From Protonemura montana (Eukaryota; Arthropoda; Insecta; Plecoptera; Nemouridae), in assembly GCA_947568835.1 (NCBI GenBank), contig OX387602.1, positions 3,938,570-4,002,569 on the forward strand: 64,000 bases of DNA, read 5' to 3'. The first letter of the stretch is position 1, and each line of letters opens with the position of its first letter. The translations under genes and the position numbers were made by a program. Of this stretch, positions 36,928 to 50,200 are shown piece by piece. A model generated the notes under the pieces. The model made no database searches. It was not told where the DNA came from and was given only the letters and a program-made list of their open reading frames with translations.

Positions 36928-39668
36928 GTGACTTGATGCAATTTTAAATCATGCAGACAATCAAAAGGGTTTTATTTTATATTAAGATGATGCTGCCGCC
37001 ATCTTACAGGCCTCCATTTCAAATAGTGCGCGAGTGTGAGGGAATGGCAGTTAGTTGATAGTTTACGCTCTCGTGTGCTGGAACTTGGTTCAACGCCATG
37101 ACATTTATAGTGAGTAATAAGGCTGTTGACTGGCATAGAGATGTGAGAGGATAATTGATAGTTGCTGAGTGATTGACCACGCCTGTAGTAGAAAAAGCAA
37201 AAAAGAGGAGATATGTTGTGATTATTTGTGGTCATATCTCTATCAAAATTGACTGTATAGTGTATTATAGATGTTATTAAGTGTTTTGTGTACTTTTGAC
37301 TCAACAATGATCTGATCTGAAATGCTGGTTACACCTAAAGTAGAGGTACTTATATATTGGCTGCCGACTCGTCTTTCACACCGACTGCTTACAAATCCGA
37401 CATGGTTACCGTGGGATCTAAATTATGCTACCGTTTGCCTGTAGAGTAGTTAAAACCCCAATTCAAGTGACTGTTCTGGAGTGGCTTTCCGTGCAAAGTG
37501 TAGCACCGTGTTTGGCGATAACAACAGCTCTAATTATTGGTTCATACAGCAGAATCGAGACCAGGCTCAACTTTTTTTGTATCAATACTTTTCTAGATGG
37601 ATGGCAAGCAGTACTTAATTTTCAAGCAAACTATTGATTTTTATTTGAAACTGACCATTGACATTTTAACTGGTATTTTATTCTGCTGAATGAGAATAAT
37701 GGTAACTTTTTGATAATAACCAATCTAGTCTCTAAGTCAAAAATAATGTTATTAATAATTATTCTTGATGTTCCCTAGTTTTATTTTATCTTTTTATATT
37801 TCTTACAAACAGTAGTGATAGTTGTAAGTACCAAGTAGTTGTAGACAAATTCCATCAATTGAACAGCAAAAATTTTATAAGGTACGTGCCCAAACTATAT
37901 TATATACATATATATTTCCTAAAGCCAGGATGTGTACTTTATTCTTCATGCCGTTAATAAAATGTGAATGCAAATAATTCAATTTTTATTGTCACTTTCC
38001 TCTCAAAACAAATATCTACAAACAAATTGGTAATTGCACATCCTTAACACTGCCTATCTCTTCAGCGGCTCCTTTTCAGTAGGCTGGACTCGCCAACGCA
38101 CTCAGGGGCTAAAAATCTCTCACTTTGACCTCTGGTGTCAAGGGGCAGCGCAGCAGCAAAATGACGCTCCTGTGGGAAATACAGAACCAAAGTATAATGC
38201 ATGTATGATGTTTTAATCACTTTGAAAGCTCAAAGAACTGTTGGAAGAAAATGTCCTGTTAATTACTGTTTCTTAGGTCACATTCCAAAACCTACTACAT
38301 CTACTTGGTCAGTAAAAAATCTCACTGTTACTGGATTTTCGTTCCGAAACGTATGGTCACAGTAAGCAACTGCCGCAACTAGGGTTTTTTTCCCAGTAGA
38401 CTTTGTTGAATCTAGTAAAATTTAAGTTAAAAATGGCTAACTATGAGGACGTGAGATTGTGTGCGCTGAACAAGGCGCGAGTTTAAAGATTTTAACCAGC
38501 TCTAAAGAAAAACATTGTGTTCCTAATAGAACACGATAATTATCTATTGTATTTGATTGGTCATTCAACTTACAATGGCCAAAATTAAAAGTGTGCAATT
38601 CATAAACAACATTTTGAAATGTATATTCACGCCCCACATCCTCATATTAGTATAGTACCTACCGTAAGAGTTGCAAAATTCTCGAGCATTTTCTTACAGA
38701 GAATATTATCGAGAACAATCAATTATTCCAATTGACGTTCTTCGGAATTTATATCGGAATTTATATTATTTTCCGGGTGGAATCGACATCGGAATTTAGA
38801 TTTAGTGTAACAGGGAATCGGAATTGAAAAATTGAAAAATTCCGGTCCCTGGCATTAACTGTAAAAGTTTGAGATTTTTTTTTCAATTTCTCATATGCAA
38901 CTTTGGTCAATATGTCATAATCAATAACATTTTAAAATAATTTTTGCAAGTAGTTTTCTCTTGGGCGTTAATGGGTTAACGGCTGTTTCTGTTCCCCAGT
39001 TTCTTTTCAGTTTAAAAAAAAATCCACGATAGAAATTATTATTGTTAATTATTTTATTGGTTTTGTTGACTTTTTAAACCAGTGGGAAAAATATGCCCAT
39101 TTTTATTTCCTCTGGTTGCATCTCTACTACTCCCATTTATCCTATGGTCTCACTTCTGGGGTACAACCCCTCGACAAGCAAAAATCGTCCTTTTCCATGA
39201 ACCAGCTACAGGTTCCTTCACGATAAAAACATTGGCAAATGGCTGTAATATTGTATTTCCTATAAGTGACATTGCAGTAGTAATTATGTTTGGGTGCTAT
39301 TAAAATAAATGCCACGCAGAGGGTTGGTACTTGCATTTGGTAAGGTCTACTTTTAGTTTTGACTATGCTAACGTCAATGCTACTATGCTACTAGTCGACT
39401 ATGCTAACTATCCTGAAAAAGTATTTTTTACCGTGAAGACATGTGGAGAAGTTGTAGGTGTGCAACTTTCTGCTGTTGTGTCGACTGGTGACTAGCAGTA
39501 TAGCTGAGCTGTTTGATGGCGAGGTTGGAGTAATATGTATAATCGGTAGCCGCAGGTAGTAGCATTATTCATGAAGGGTTCTCCAGTTAGTACTTGATAT
39601 TAACATTTGCCGTTGATTACGGAAGCCCTATTCACAGTTCTCAATATCTAAGAATTTATCAAATTGCA
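36928..39668. other. 3' UTR of yippee-like gene and intergenic DNA
   Basis: The first kilobase is probably the yippee-like 3' untranslated region. The rest is AT-rich, and no exon is supported. Near 38755-38856 the sequence repeats ATCGGAATTTA words and ends TTCCGGTCCCTG, which resembles one end of a hAT-type or miniature DNA transposon. No matching opposite end was found. Confidence 0.5.
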
Positions 39669-40973
39669 CTACACATACACTTCCAGTTTTCGTGATTTGC
39701 TGTCATTTTTACTGATAGTTCTGTCAGCCTCGGTGTCTGGCAATCCACTGATGTCTTCATAAACTCCTGCCAAAGATTCAAAGTTTGGCCCCCAACTTAG
39801 CACATTGTCAAGGTCTAACACTGCATCTGTTGACAGTAATGAAGAACTTAGAGGAATTTCCTCGTCCATAAGCGTTAAAAAACTCCCTCGAAGTGATTCG
39901 CTCACTTTGCCATTTTCACCAGCATCAAATTCAGAGCATGTAAAGGAATCATCACCAGATTCACTTGATGATGCTGAGTGTATATTTAAATTTGCCGCAA
40001 GATTAGAGCTGCCTTTGTCTGACTTGGACGTTCCAGATGTTTCCATTCCAAGCGAAAGATTCTTCAATACTGCTGGCTGAGATGCCGCTAAGTTACTTGC
40101 CGTTAGTTTTGAAACTAAATCAGGCACAGAGTTCCAATCATTAACAGGTATTGGTTTGTTCCAGCTTGCTTCACTGTTGCTGGATCTTTGCACCCCTTTA
40201 CTCACATCACCTGAAGATGTTGTTGTGGTCTCGAAGTGAGTCGATTGAAATTCGTTTCTGCTGATATCTTGCAGTGTAAGTACTCGAAGCGCTAACTGAG
40301 ATGTTTCACTATTTGGACTCAGCCTAGCAAGGGGAGTATTTGGTTGTGTGGGCGACAGATCTGGTGGTGCTTCATGAACGAGAGAAACTATCTGGAATGT
40401 GTGATTCATTTGTTTCGGTGCAGAGCTGTTGCGGTCTTCATGATATATATGTGGTAGTTGGGAAATGCACTGATTTTGACTTTCTGGAGGTAGCTGGTAC
40501 TTTTGGTCATTGTTTTTAAAATAAATTGATTCAAATGGTGGAAACTGTTGATGAGCATACGCATAGTCATATAAAAAGTGAGTTACATTTGCGTCGGCTG
40601 CGTGAAAAATTTCTCCGCATATAACGTCAGGCTGCGAATGATGTGTTCTTGATGCCATGCGGTATTCTGTTTGAAGTTTCTGCACTGGCTGCGCACGTCT
40701 TGCTGAATAATGTCTGCTGTTTGGCACACTGCCGCCTAAATAGTCAGAGTTGTCATGTACGAAACTTGAATCGCAAGGAGGTTCCACACATTGAGGAAAT
40801 ACTTCTGGCTCGTCATCATATGATTTGATTACCCTTGATGACACCCGTCTATTATTTCCAGAATATTTGCGTCTTTTTATACACATTATTAGGTATATCA
40901 CTGCCAAAACAGTAATGAATATCAAAATAAAAGTGATCACTAACAGAATTCTAATGGTGAAAATATCGAGCAT
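39669..40973 (-). CDS. Orphan single-pass membrane protein with long Ser-rich tail
   Basis: I do not recognise this 434-residue protein. Residues 8-31 form one strongly hydrophobic helix (VITFILIFITVLAVIYLIM), followed at once by KRRK, a stop-transfer signal that predicts a short outside N-terminus and a cytosolic tail of about 400 residues. The tail is rich in Ser, Asn, Gln and acidic residues, low in predicted structure, and ends -VYV, a pattern that could bind PDZ domains. The whole coding region is in one exon. The start is supported by an in-frame TGA upstream, within an exon that begins after a CAG acceptor at 41020. A GTAAGT donor at 41173 suggests a noncoding first exon from about 41300 to 41174. 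It points left, away from the WD40 gene. Confidence 0.75.
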   Translation of the reverse strand: MLDIFTIRILLVITFILIFITVLAVIYLIMCIKRRKYSGNNRRVSSRVIKSYDDEPEVFPQCVEPPCDSSFVHDNSDYLGGSVPNSRHYSARRAQPVQKLQTEYRMASRTHHSQPDVICGEIFHAADANVTHFLYDYAYAHQQFPPFESIYFKNNDQKYQLPPESQNQCISQLPHIYHEDRNSSAPKQMNHTFQIVSLVHEAPPDLSPTQPNTPLARLSPNSETSQLALRVLTLQDISRNEFQSTHFETTTTSSGDVSKGVQRSSNSEASWNKPIPVNDWNSVPDLVSKLTASNLAASQPAVLKNLSLGMETSGTSKSDKGSSNLAANLNIHSASSSESGDDSFTCSEFDAGENGKVSESLRGSFLTLMDEEIPLSSSLLSTDAVLDLDNVLSWGPNFESLAGVYEDISGLPDTEADRTISKNDSKSRKLEVYV

Positions 40974-42632
40974 TTTGTTCCAATTTTCAGATGAATTTCT
41001 TGTTCAGAAGGTCCCCATCCCTGAAAATAATAAGGAAAATGGTACAATTTTCTTCAATATTCACATTAAAAGTTGTTAGGTTATGTCCGACAAGTGGCAA
41101 TTGTAATGAATCACCACACCTAATCGGGGTATTTTCGGTACAAAATACATCAAAAAATCTACAAAGGACTTACCACTTTACAGCCGTGCTTGCTTAATAT
41201 AAAATTGATTTATTTCCCATCGACACACGCACGTATTCTTCATAACGAGATTAACACTCGGCTCAACACATCTGCACTTTTCACGTAGACTACAGCAAGG
41301 AGCCGCCTACACGGCGTCAACTCAACCCCACCGGACTCAACACTAGGCGAGCCCGCGATACACGAATAATAATCTTTCTGAACAATCAGGAAAATTTGAA
41401 TAAAAATAGAGCTTTATAGGACAATAAAAGAAAACTAAAAGTAACAAAACTGAAAAAATAAATATGTTTGATTTTGAAATTTTTTTTAAATTTATATGTA
41501 ATGGCAATTATGATCTTTTTTTTTTACAAATTTATTGGCTAACTTTTCTGAAAATTTCAGGGGGTCTTGGTTGAGCATCAAAATCAAAGCAGCTGTTTGG
41601 TAGGTAGAGGAACGACACACAGGTATTCTCAAAAAATAGTTACGTGGACAAACAAACGCACACAAGCTACTTATTGGGGGCTAGTGAAATTCTAGCATTC
41701 CTTGCTTCCGTCAACAAAAATAAATAAATAAATGTAATATTAACAATGAACTAGATTGCGTTGATTAATTATTCGTTAATGAGATGGATTTGCATACAGA
41801 ATCATCCCCTCTACACATGCGTCACCAAAAAAACTGCACTCAATGCCCGGCCAAATACAACAGCCTAACAACCAACCCCCTTGGCAGCCGCATTGATGGC
41901 CAAGGACGCACAGTCGTCACCTCCCTCCATGCCATAGCCCACTTCTGCTCATTCTAGTTTCTTCAACTGCTTCTCAGTCAAAACCATCAAAACCTTCCTC
42001 CCAACCTGCATCCCTCAGTTCTTCCGTTGGGGACTGGCCCACGAACATACCACTAAATCCAGATTTCCACAACTTAAGTAAATTCTTAATTACCCCTCTC
42101 ATCCCTTTCAACCAGGATGCCTGTACAAGGCATACATTTTCTACTCACTTTCTTCAAATTGATCTAAAACACAATAACTCCATGAAAAAATAACTTTAAA
42201 ATTAATTTTTCCTGTGCTACTAGCCCCCTTTTAACTGACTTTCTGAAAAGCACTAAGAATATATCAGTGGGATTGTGAAGTGTGCCACCGTTGGTACCAC
42301 TATGTATATTTGGGACTTAGGTCATCAAAATTTTTCCCTCCAGGCTTCTTCGTAATTTACCCTCTAATTTTATATTTTACTGAGGCTCAGAGGGTAGCAA
42401 TCAATTGGATGCAAACTGTCAACAAGGGAGTAAAACTTTTGCAGTCAATGCAAAAAAAACTCAATATAGAGAAAAACATACATCAAAGTGAGGTATAAGG
42501 GTACGTAAACAAGGCATAGTTTTCCAATGAGCACTGGCACATCTAATTTTAGAATGTAGTCACCCTGCCAAGATAAAATTAGTTCTAAGGTTTCAGTAAG
42601 CAATATGAATTGGTAAATCACTACTCATTCAA
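40974..42632. other. Region between the divergent membrane-protein and WD40 genes
   Basis: The part up to about 41360 holds the noncoding first exon and promoter of the minus-strand membrane-protein gene. From 41400 to 42600 I see AT-rich DNA with no supported exon, except that the WD40 gene's 5' untranslated exon probably begins after the TTTCAG near 42596. Confidence 0.45.
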
Positions 42633-43859
42633 ATGGCATTAGCTATCAAAGCACGCGTTAGTGAAAATGATAGGCACTTGAAAGATGTTGCAACACTACT
42701 TTTTCACGAAGGGAAGTTGTTCAGTGGTGCTGAGGATGGTATAGTAAAGGTATCCTAACCTGTGATTTTGCATGCATAAAAAGTTACAGGCTTTTGAAAA
42801 TTGCGCAAAAATTTGGTTATAAAAAACATAAAATATGAATAGTAATAACAAAATAATTTAATATGAGAATAAATAACTCATTGAAATATATTACTGAAAC
42901 GAACATATCCGAAGGTATGGGATCCAAATCTACGACTGCTAGCGGAGTTTCAAGCGCATGAAGTTAATGTTTACCACTTGGCAGCCATCGGCAACACCTT
43001 GTACACCTGCTCTAACGATGGCACCATTCAAGCATGGCTCATCGATAAAAACTTTGCTCACAAGAAAACTTTGCTGAAATATGATGATGAAGTATACCGA
43101 CTCTACCCCGACGATGGTAAACTGTACTGCGGTGATAACAAAGGAATGGTATGCTTTATTTGAAGATAATATTGAACCATTTTATTAATTCGCAATGATT
43201 TAAAGAAAGAACGAAACTCAGTGGCTCTTTTCAACAGATAAGCATTTTTGAAAATGATGAGTGTTTGCTTATTTACAATTTCTTGGAAGAAGTATCCGAC
43301 TTGATTGTGAAAGACAGTTTAATTTATACTGTACGAGACAGAGATCTCGTCATTACAGAATTGACTGGTGAGTATTTTTGAGGTCAGACCAACATCTAAT
43401 TATTGATTTTGAGTCAGTTGAACTGTATTTAATTTAAAATCTTTAGGACATTCAACTTGTGTCTGCCTATCTTTGCCAGGTAAAAATGGAAGATACATGA
43501 CTCGTAAAACTCTGGAAGGTAGCAATCCAATGTGTGTGGTCGGCTCAAAGCTTTGTTGTGCCACACGCTCGGGTGTGGACATTTTGGTGCACGACAACAG
43601 CAAGGACAGTGCATTCAAGGAGCTGGCACGGCTGGAAAAGGCTCACGACATGATCATCAACGCACTATGCTCGGGAAGTGACAGACATACGCTTTACAGC
43701 GGAAGCTGGGACAAGAAAGTAAAGAGTTGGGACTTAAATGGAAATAATTGCACAGGCTCTTGCGATGTCGGTGTCTGTGTTTGTGTGCTTTGCGCAGGTT
43801 CTGCATGCATTTATGTGGGAGGCACAGATGGCTACATGTGTCAGCTAGGGTTAGATTAA
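42633..43859 (+). CDS. WD40-repeat protein, unidentified
   Basis: This is a probable beta-propeller scaffold of 297 residues, but I cannot name the orthologue. Four exons in phase are 42633-42749, 42915-43148, 43238-43367 and 43447-43859. WD-type repeats are visible as LFSGAEDGIVKVWDPN, LYTCSNDGTIQAWLID, LYCGDNKGMISIFEND, CCATRSGVDILVHDNS, LYSGSWDKKVKSWDLN and IYVGGTDGYMCQL: about seven blades, enough for one propeller. There is no signal peptide, membrane segment or extra domain. An in-frame TGA shortly before the ATG, with no intervening acceptor, supports the start. The fourth exon could instead begin at the CAG before 43480, shortening the protein by eleven residues; the longer version is preferred because of its better pyrimidine tract. 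It converges on ROD. Confidence 0.85.
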
Positions 43860-44159
43860 AGCGCTGCTCACAAATCAAAATATATGCATGAGGTGTGATG
43901 TTTGCTTGTAGCCTCGTAGAATAGCATTACTTAAAAAATTGCAGAAAAATGACATCCGCAGTAATTGTAGCTGTACTGCAGCAATTTCAGAGACTTGAAC
44001 TTTCATGTTGCGAGTTTATTTTTCACACTAACTGTAGAAACACCGCAGCACATTGTAACCAGAGCTTATGTTAATTGTATCAAGAAGAAAGTACAAGCTC
44101 ATGTTAAAACAATTAAATATTTTTTGTATCACTAGTTAATTATTGGAACTAGCTGAAAA

Positions 44160-44165
44160 AATAAA
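44160..44165 (+). terminator. Polyadenylation signal of the WD40 gene
   Basis: AATAAA lies 301 bases after the stop codon and is followed by further AATAAA-like words to 44173. Cleavage about 15-25 bases downstream would put the message end near 44180-44190. Confidence 0.6.
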
Positions 44166-44200
44166 AAATAAAAATTGTGATAGTTGAAAAATATGAAGAT

Positions 44201-44206
44201 TTTATT
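44201..44206 (-). terminator. Polyadenylation signal of the ROD gene
   Basis: TTTATT on the plus strand reads AATAAA on the minus strand, 48 bases after the ROD stop codon. Cleavage 15-25 bases further on would end the message near 44180, at almost the same place as the convergent WD40 message. Confidence 0.65.
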
Positions 44207-44253
44207 TATGTAGAAAGCATGTGACCAAGTTTTAACAAAGGGAGCACCTTACT

Positions 44254-47200
44254 TCACAGCTGAGATTCTCTTAACTTCACAATTTTTATAGCCTGAAAAA
44301 AGAAAGACAGGATTAGTCAGTACCATTTCTACACATTGCCAACGCATACAAGAATTCTGTCATGATTATTTTACCTTTTGCACAGTGAGAAAATCATCAT
44401 AATCAGGCTTTAGAAGAGTTTCGAAGATGAATGCCGCATTATGTTTTTCCAACAATTTCTGGAAAAATACAAAGGAAAAAGTTACTGAATGTATTTACAA
44501 TGGTGAGTCATTTTTAGCAATGTGGAAATATTGAAGGCACAAAATGTGAACGTAAAAAATAACATTAACCGAGAAATGTTTACTCAGATTAACTCCTATG
44601 AAAAAGCAATTTATGTTGTATGTTCCTGCAAAAGTTAATCGAGGCTGAAAAAGTTAGCATTGTAACACTGCAAACATGAAGGTGTAATTATTTGAAGTGT
44701 ACCAGCAAAAGGCAATAAAAGCTTCCAACCAGTAACTTTAGAAGCATACAATTGACGATGACAACAATGAAAAATTGGCCTACCTTGAGACTGATTTCAC
44801 GCAAATTGTTGGTCATCATCGGCAGGATAATTGCTGCCAAGTGCGGACACCCTACTGCTAGCAATTGGTCAACAATTTGAAGCAACTCGAGACTGCAAAC
44901 AATTGGACAGGACTCTAGAAGCCGTAGCTTTTGCAAGCAAAGCTCTACTTGGCCTGCAGTGAGAGGAGCATCCTTCTGATGAAAGGGAATTTGGAGGAGG
45001 TAATGCCACGCCTTGATGTACCCAGCGGTGATGAGAATAGAGCTGTGCTCAGCCAGTCTCGGCAAATGCTCTTCTAGGGTAGAGTCCTGAATAAAGAATA
45101 CATATTAACATCGGAAACTGCGGGTAAAGAGAATAGTTAGGTTTTTTTAAACAGATAATTGGCAATTTTTTGTCACTACTAACCATTTTTAAATTAACCA
45201 ATTGGTTCAACACAAAATCCCACGTCTCTGGATGAAATACACTAAAATCATAACATAGCTGAATGATGAGCTTCATAGCACTCTGGTTGCGGCCGTACAA
45301 TTGACAGATCATCTTAACCAACTCGAGTTTGGCACACGCTTCAAACTCTGGGACAGTGTATACGATTCTAAATCTAGCAAGCTCCACAACGTAATGTAAC
45401 GACTGCATAAACATCCTGTGAACAAACAATTAACAATGCTAAAAAAACAGAAGACCTTAAAAACAGTAGACATAAAAATAATCTTATCCACGTTACAACC
45501 CAGCAATAGTGAGGTAGCCGAGGGTACTTTGGTTAATTTTTAAAATAGGTACTAGCTTAGTTTAGAGTGGTAACTTGGAGAAACAATGGGTTATTTTTCC
45601 ATTAATTTTTCTAGGATGGTACCATCAAAAGAAAGATTTTTACTGGAATCCAGAAAAAAATCTTCTACTGGAATCGTAGCAAAAAAGAAGACTCAGTTTG
45701 AATACCCAGAAAAAAATGCGATACTGGTCATATGTAGCTTCGCGTGTTGTTTAAGAAAGAGAAAAATATTAAACTAAGGATAAGATGCAGTGCTTTCAGC
45801 TACCTGATGGCAGGTATTTTTCGCCCAGTGAGCTTTTCTAAACGAGCTTCCCTGGTGACTGCGAAGAGACACCTCAGCGCTTGCAGCTTTGACGGGTATT
45901 CTTCAACTCTGTTGTTGTAAGCAAAGGTCACCAGATAAGGCAAGAACTTGTTAGCGATGTCTGTATTGCTGTGCAGGATGTAGCAAGCCTGCAGGCGATG
46001 TTCATCATCCAGAGTCTCATTCGCAGTCGGAGAAAATGTCATCTCGGTGAATGTCTCATCAGACCACTCGGTTTTCGTAGATTTTGAGGTGATGAACTCT
46101 TCCAGTAGTATGATTAGGATCTTAATGAGTTTCAGGCTATGCAAATCAGCCAATTTCTCCACTGCTTCGTTGATATCTGCAAGAAAATGTTTTGCAATTA
46201 GCTGGCTGTGAGATATTTAGAAAGTGTAGGCCAGTGATGGCAAAACAATGACACTCATATTAAAATCTAAACATATCAAAGATGTTAGGCTTCAGTTTTG
46301 ATTGTTAACTTGATCCACTGTCCATGTTTCATTTTGAGGTCCTAGCAAGAAAAAGTTTGGGGCTCTAGCCAAGCTATATAAATCAGAAGTATCCTGTCAT
46401 TTTGGGGACTTGTCGTTAACTCTGGCCCAATCTGTAAAATAGTTACATATTATATCCAAAGATGAGGTTACTTCATTCCATTAGAATTTTGATTCTAATA
46501 TTTTTACACAGTAATTTACTCTAGGGGTCCACAGGTGTAAAAATTTAGCAGGGGCCCAGTACAGGACTATGTACCGGTCGCGGCTGGTCAGCCGCTGTAA
46601 CGACAAGAACAGTATTTGATTGTTTTCAAGAAATTAAGACAATCAGTAAATCGGCAAGGCCGCCTAGTTAGCATGTCTTACACAGGCACTGTTCCTACTA
46701 GGAGCAACAACTAGGACTTGCACTTCACTACCTGGCAAGGCACATGATAAAAGTTGACACATTAAGCAAGATCTTTGCTTTTCAGCAGACAATTTTGTGA
46801 CAGACAGGTCTTACTTAGTAGTTGTAGGTCAGTTTGAAAAGTATACAGTGATAAATTGATATATTTAGCATAAATTAATTCTTGATTCTCACCGGGATAG
46901 TGCACAGCGACATTTCGCCCGCGAGCGACAATGCTCGGGTCGTTGTACAGGGCAATGATAAGGTCCTTGGGATGTGTTATGCGTTCCAGGTAGTGTGGTA
47001 AGCCCAGTCCGTAGCTGTAGAGGATATGTGAAGTGGCCACGTCCAAATATTTCTTCTTGGCTTTCTCGTAGCACTGTTCAACAAACTCCGAACTATCTAC
47101 TTGTCTCCAAGTGGTTGCGTGTGAAAAGCATAGCTTTGTAAGAGCGTACAGATCAGCACCTGGGTATAAAGCAAAAAGTTAAGTCATTGTAAGACATTGT

Positions 47201-50200
47201 AAAGCGCGTAACCGCCATAGCACTCTTTGTGGCCTGCTGAGCCCACACCTTCTTTTTGATTGACTACACATGTAGTGTGGAACATTATCCAATGGAATGC
47301 ATGGTTTTGGAAAATGCATTCCTCACTGAATTAAATCCACTCACCTGGAGGGGTGTTGTTGATTACGTGAAAGAGAGCCGCACTGGCATTCTTTGGATCT
47401 GTGAATTTATTGATGCACCGTTGGATTTGACTGAGAAGAAAGGGTTCTTTCTCGTAAAGGCTCCATTGTCCAGAGGAGCTGGCAGATGTTACTGAAAAAA
47501 ATTTGCTATATCATTTCAATTTTTTTTCCAACAATAATTATTTGCTTGTTTTGTCAATACAGAAAGAGTGACACTACATAATGGATAAATGAGAGAGCTG
47601 GGAATGCAATTATTTAAATGTGGCATGGTATTTTTGCCTTTAAACCTCATACTACCATTAATGATAATTTTCTTATTAGAGTACATTTCAATCCCACGTC
47701 TCAAAAATTATTATTTTAAATGGGGGTCATTCCATGTGTAATCACTCACCTCAAACTTTGACCGACCCAGATTTTGATGAAAATTGGTATACTTGTTAAG
47801 TTTGTTGACTTAGGGGCTATTTTTTAATTTTTTTTTTTTTGGTCCAACCGTTCGGATATTACAAGGGGGGGAAGTTGGGGTCATTTTGCCCCCCGCGCGT
47901 GTAGTGACCACCCTTTCTACGCAATATCTAGGGTTCTATGGGAGCTACAGAGCTGGGAAAAAAATCATCTGAAAGGTAATTTCATACCCTACCTGAATAT
48001 GGAAACAAAAATGACGATATGTTAATACGAATTTAATTGTGATTTTACACATCTGCATTTTCCAAAATGACCATATCGCTGATGAGTCATTTTTGATTTG
48101 CCTGATTTTTTTTCTATATGTACAGAACATACATATGATCATGTGTTCCAAAAATCAAGATGGGTGTTCTACTACTTTCCAAGAAAAAAAAATGTTTTCT
48201 GCAAATTCATTCATAATATAAATTAATATGAACTGAATTTAAGACAACATTCAAGAAAATGATCATTACTTACAATCATAGCTACTATGAAGTACAAATT
48301 TGCATATCTTAAGAGAGATGTAGTTTACCTTATTGAGGTACATATTTTATAAGCCCTGCTGTTGCCCTGTTGGTGTCTGTAGCCGACAAAAAGTATGTTC
48401 GACCAGTTGCCGTGTTGGGGTCGGCCAGTGTTAAAACATCAGCAAAAGCTACAATTAGTTTGTCTTGTACACTGGGATAAAAATATGATGGAGCTGGTCC
48501 ATGAGGGTGTAGAAAGTTGACTTGAAGTTCAAGAGACTGTGATGATTTTTCAAGAACACACGCTAGCCACCAGTCTTCGTTGTATGCTACAGTGATGAAA
48601 CTGCCCACGTCTTTGAACTCAAACTCGGGTATTTCTGCTGCTGTTGCTTCCTCCTCTTCTTCTTCTTCTTCTTCTTCTCCTTCTTCATTTTTCTCAACAA
48701 TCTTCACAATGTTGATTTCTTCAGAAAGAGAAAAGTGTTTCACATGTAAGGAAGTTAGCGATTTTGGGTAGAACGCATGAAAGCTTCTTGTGCCTACGAT
48801 AGTTTTTAATTCTTTGAATCGTTCTTTAAGTTTGATGCCATTTGCTGTAATCTCTTCATTGGCTACAAACACAAAATTTACAGTCCACACATTTTCTGTT
48901 GCCCACCGGTAAAAGTCTATCGGCGTCATTATTTGGTCGGCATATGGTTTCTGTAAACTTGCCCGTGCTGCATTTCGTTTTACAGTCCCACCAACTCCAT
49001 CGCATGGTCCTTTACCGTGGGATGTGGCAAAAAAATGCCACTCAGCAGTTAGTTCGAAGTCAACTTCATGATGGCACAAGTTGGAAAAATTCTTCTTATT
49101 CTTATATTGGGCTGCCGCTCCATCAGAAAAGTAAATTAAATGGGATACATCCGAAATGTTTTGTTTCAGGTGTCTTATCAGGTGCTTTTGGAAAGTGTGC
49201 ACAGTAACGGTGTCATGAGTTAGCGAGTCAGAAATGACAACGTAACTTAAATGTTGTATGTCTCGATCTTCAGGCTTAAAGTAACACACAAATGGGTGAA
49301 GGGTGCATTGGCTGTTATTCCAATGGTAACCTTGTGCAGCATCCTGGAGCACAAAAGAATAATTCTCAGCGAAGTCGCCCACTACTAAAACTTCCCCTGG
49401 TTTAAGGTTGGCTTTCTTCTCCTGCATGAATGCCGCTTGCTGCCGTGCAATAAAATCATGATTTCTTAATAAAATGCATTTTTCAATAAAACAGTCAACA
49501 AACTCATCTGTAGGTTTCGTAATTGTCTCTAGGGTACATCTGTCTGTTGACAGCCACTGTTTATAAGTCACAGAGTCTATGAAATTTTCACTGAATGAGA
49601 TTTCTAGCCATTCACGAAGTTCATCGGTTCCCGGACAATTGCCACACTTTCCTACAAAGCAGTTGAGAAGCGGGGGGTTGCACATGAGGCTGGCAAGGCA
49701 GTGTTGGTATGATTTGATGGTACCGTCTGAAAGCAAAGGCAGCTTTGCTCCCAAAGCCATCAACTTAACGTTTTGGTGTATCGTACAGACACAGACAGAA
49801 TGTGTCCCAGCTGCTCCTGCCAGAACACAATGTTTGGGTCTGAGCTCTGCAAACTTCGAGAATCCAACCTTGATGTCAGGATATTTATCTTTGAAGCTGC
49901 GATACACTTCACTTAAGTTGCTTAACACTAGTCTCTTCTGGCGGTGAACTCGATTGTCACCCACTTTAACCGAGACAAAATCTTTTTTACCCGGCATGAC
50001 ACGGCTTACATCATCATTTTCATAAAACTCTTCAATCAGTTGAATGCAATCAGGGGAAAGAGTTTTTCCTGCTTTTTGATTTGCAGATGGCAGTATCCCT
50101 TGGGCCTTTACTAGTTGTTTGGTTTTACGTACCAAATGGTTAGATGCATTGAACTCTTGCATTATTCTCTTAATGCTCCAACTTTTTGGAAGCACAGATA

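Noticed and set aside
47945..48151. 68-codon ORF, repeated almost identically at 51397-51603
   Set aside because: Both copies lie in the inverted repeats of the transposon and are simply the same repeat read twice.
48580..48771. 63-codon ORF with a serine run on the plus strand
   Set aside because: It is the antisense of the Glu-run coding CTT repeat in the transposase ORF.
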